From an uncultured bacterium (GTDB lineage Bacteria > Bacteroidota > Bacteroidia > Bacteroidales > JACABE01): DNA of 14,810 nt. Made by a program: the position numbers and the translations under genes. The stretch is taken from positions 1-14,810 of the forward strand of contig CAIWDQ010000510.1 in assembly GCA_903911455.1 (NCBI GenBank), read 5' to 3'. Below the pieces are notes generated by a model that worked only from the letters and a program-made list of their open reading frames with translations, was not told where the DNA came from and searched no databases. Positions 13,834-14,810 of this stretch are shown piece by piece (the first letter of the stretch is position 1; every line of letters begins with the position of its first letter).

Positions 13834-14810
13834 TTATTTCTTCTTTTTCCTTTTTCTTATTGTGATTTTTACTTTTACTTTGGTAGTATCGCCCGTACAG
13901 CCGATCATCATATTTTTGGCTGTTTTAGGACCTAAGTTTAATATTTCGGTTAAAACATTGCTGTTTTCAGGTATTAATAATGCATCCGGCGGAATTTCGC
14001 TTACTATGTTTATTGACATGAATGCCCAAATTGGTTCCTGACCTTTGTTTTCGAAGTATGCTAAATTACTAGAGCCAATTTTAAGTCCCGATACAATAGA
14101 TACTGGAAGTATTGGGTTTGCAATAAACACCTGATTCCCGCTAACGTAATCTTCTGCTCTTACTATTTTATCATACAAATAATGAACAGGAAAGAAATTA
14201 AATATCTGAGTAAGATCAGCAAAATGGAGTGTCATTAAGCTACCTTTATCGTATGCGTAGGCATTCTTTAAATTTTGTAACAAAGGACCAACATTTGTTT
14301 TGTTTAGATCAATTGTTGTAAACTGATCTAATTTGGTATCAAAAATACCTAAATCAGTTTTCAAACTATGTACGAAAGGTATTACAGTAATAAAAGCGGG
14401 TTTTGAAGTTACTTTAATTTCTAATTCGTTAATCTTCCTTACAATATCCGACTGACGACCTGATGAATAATATTCAACATTTGTTAAATCAAAGAAAACA
14501 AGATTTGACTTTTCTTCACTTGCTACACTTAATTCCCTTATTTTTCTTTTTATAGCCGATACTCTCGTACCAACTAATTTTATTTGGGCATTTGTTAAAA
14601 CTACATCTTCACTTCCTGAAGAAATGCTGATGTTTTTGGTAGTTATGCTAGCTTCATAAGCTGTACGGGCAGGATCAAACATTGCTAACATCAATGTTTT
14701 AACAGGACCTGCCGTCATTTGTTCTACTGCGGCTCTATGTCCTGCATCGTATCTTAATATCCTGTCGGGGCTAAAACCTTCTAATGAGTTATTAGCTTCT
14801 TCAATTTTTC
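13834..14810 (-). CDS. Unrecognised protein with strongly basic C-terminal tail (5' end outside window)
   Basis: The reading frame is open from the window edge to the stop at 13834-13836, giving at least 325 codons. The Met at 14718 is internal, because in-frame sequence continues upstream (including FSPDRILRYDAGHRAAVEQ), so the true start lies beyond 14810. I do not recognise the family. Visible parts are an Ala- and Thr-rich N-terminal segment, a stretch of mixed strands with LVFFDLTNVEYYSSGRQSD and KPAFITVIPFV, and a hydrophobic central part around PVHYLYDKI and VFIANPILPVS. A C-terminal tail, KVKVKITIRKRKKKK, has 11 basic residues out of 15 and suggests binding to nucleic acid, acidic polymer or membrane. 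No signal peptide or membrane helix is seen in the part present. A terminator follows its stop. Confidence 0.75.
   Translation of the reverse strand, partial: KIEEANNSLEGFSPDRILRYDAGHRAAVEQMTAGPVKTLMLAMFDPARTAYEASITTKNISISSGSEDVVLTNAQIKLVGTRVSAIKRKIRELSVASEEKSNLVFFDLTNVEYYSSGRQSDIVRKINELEIKVTSKPAFITVIPFVHSLKTDLGIFDTKLDQFTTIDLNKTNVGPLLQNLKNAYAYDKGSLMTLHFADLTQIFNFFPVHYLYDKIVRAEDYVSGNQVFIANPILPVSIVSGLKIGSSNLAYFENKGQEPIWAFMSINIVSEIPPDALLIPENSNVLTEILNLGPKTAKNMMIGCTGDTTKVKVKITIRKRKKKK

Noticed and set aside
1..14810. tRNA or rRNA genes, insertion sequences, prophage or defence genes
   Set aside because: I looked on both strands and found no transposase, integrase, nuclease-helicase or toxin-antitoxin pattern and no cloverleaf. 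The only mobile-like signals are short non-coding repeats.

Overview
The window looks like chromosomal DNA of a Bacteroidota bacterium. It is AT-rich, it carries lipid A synthesis (LpxB), exported proteins with lipobox-like signals, and a GxxExxY protein inside a sugar-nucleotide operon. Where -7 promoter elements can be seen they fit the Bacteroidota form TAnnTTTG, and starts lack obvious Shine-Dalgarno sequences. The order Bacteroidales or a close relative is my best guess, but this is inference and no rRNA marker is present.

Layout. Positions 1-291 are an AT-rich leader with no convincing gene. At 292-2373 (+) lies an exported S9-family serine peptidase, the only plus-strand gene. It faces a minus-strand envelope cluster across a shared, bidirectional terminator (2431-2471). 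Read in its own direction, the cluster (6583 down to 2623) is a DUF502 membrane protein, SurE nucleotidase, a small three-helix membrane protein, LpxB and a SpoIID/LytB-domain exported protein. Several of these overlap by a few bases, which suggests translational coupling. A tRNA-dihydrouridine synthase (6658-7629, minus) follows. A 458-base gene-free stretch (7630-8087) holds two unrelated repeat families. A second minus-strand operon (13394 down to 8088) is UDP-glucose dehydrogenase, UDP-glucuronate decarboxylase, dTDP-4-dehydrorhamnose reductase, a GxxExxY protein and a phosphohexomutase. A 439-base gene-free stretch (13395-13833) is dense in palindromes and repeats. The window ends inside an unrecognised minus-strand gene with a very basic C-terminal tail.

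How the genes work together. The second operon is a sugar-nucleotide supply unit. The phosphomutase links hexose-6-phosphate to hexose-1-phosphate, Ugd oxidises UDP-glucose to UDP-glucuronate, and the decarboxylase gives UDP-xylose. RfbD performs the last step to dTDP-rhamnose, but its three partner enzymes are not in the window. The products probably feed surface polysaccharide. The first cluster combines lipid A assembly with envelope proteins of uncertain role.

The protein genes are mostly ordinary housekeeping and envelope genes. I found no clear new multi-gene system such as a defence island. The least explained signals are in the spacers: a strictly 42-bp-periodic hairpin array, a 9-bp-unit element present twice, a 41-bp exact duplication, a four-copy palindromic element, and a terminator whose stem is fully paired only in one RNA strand.
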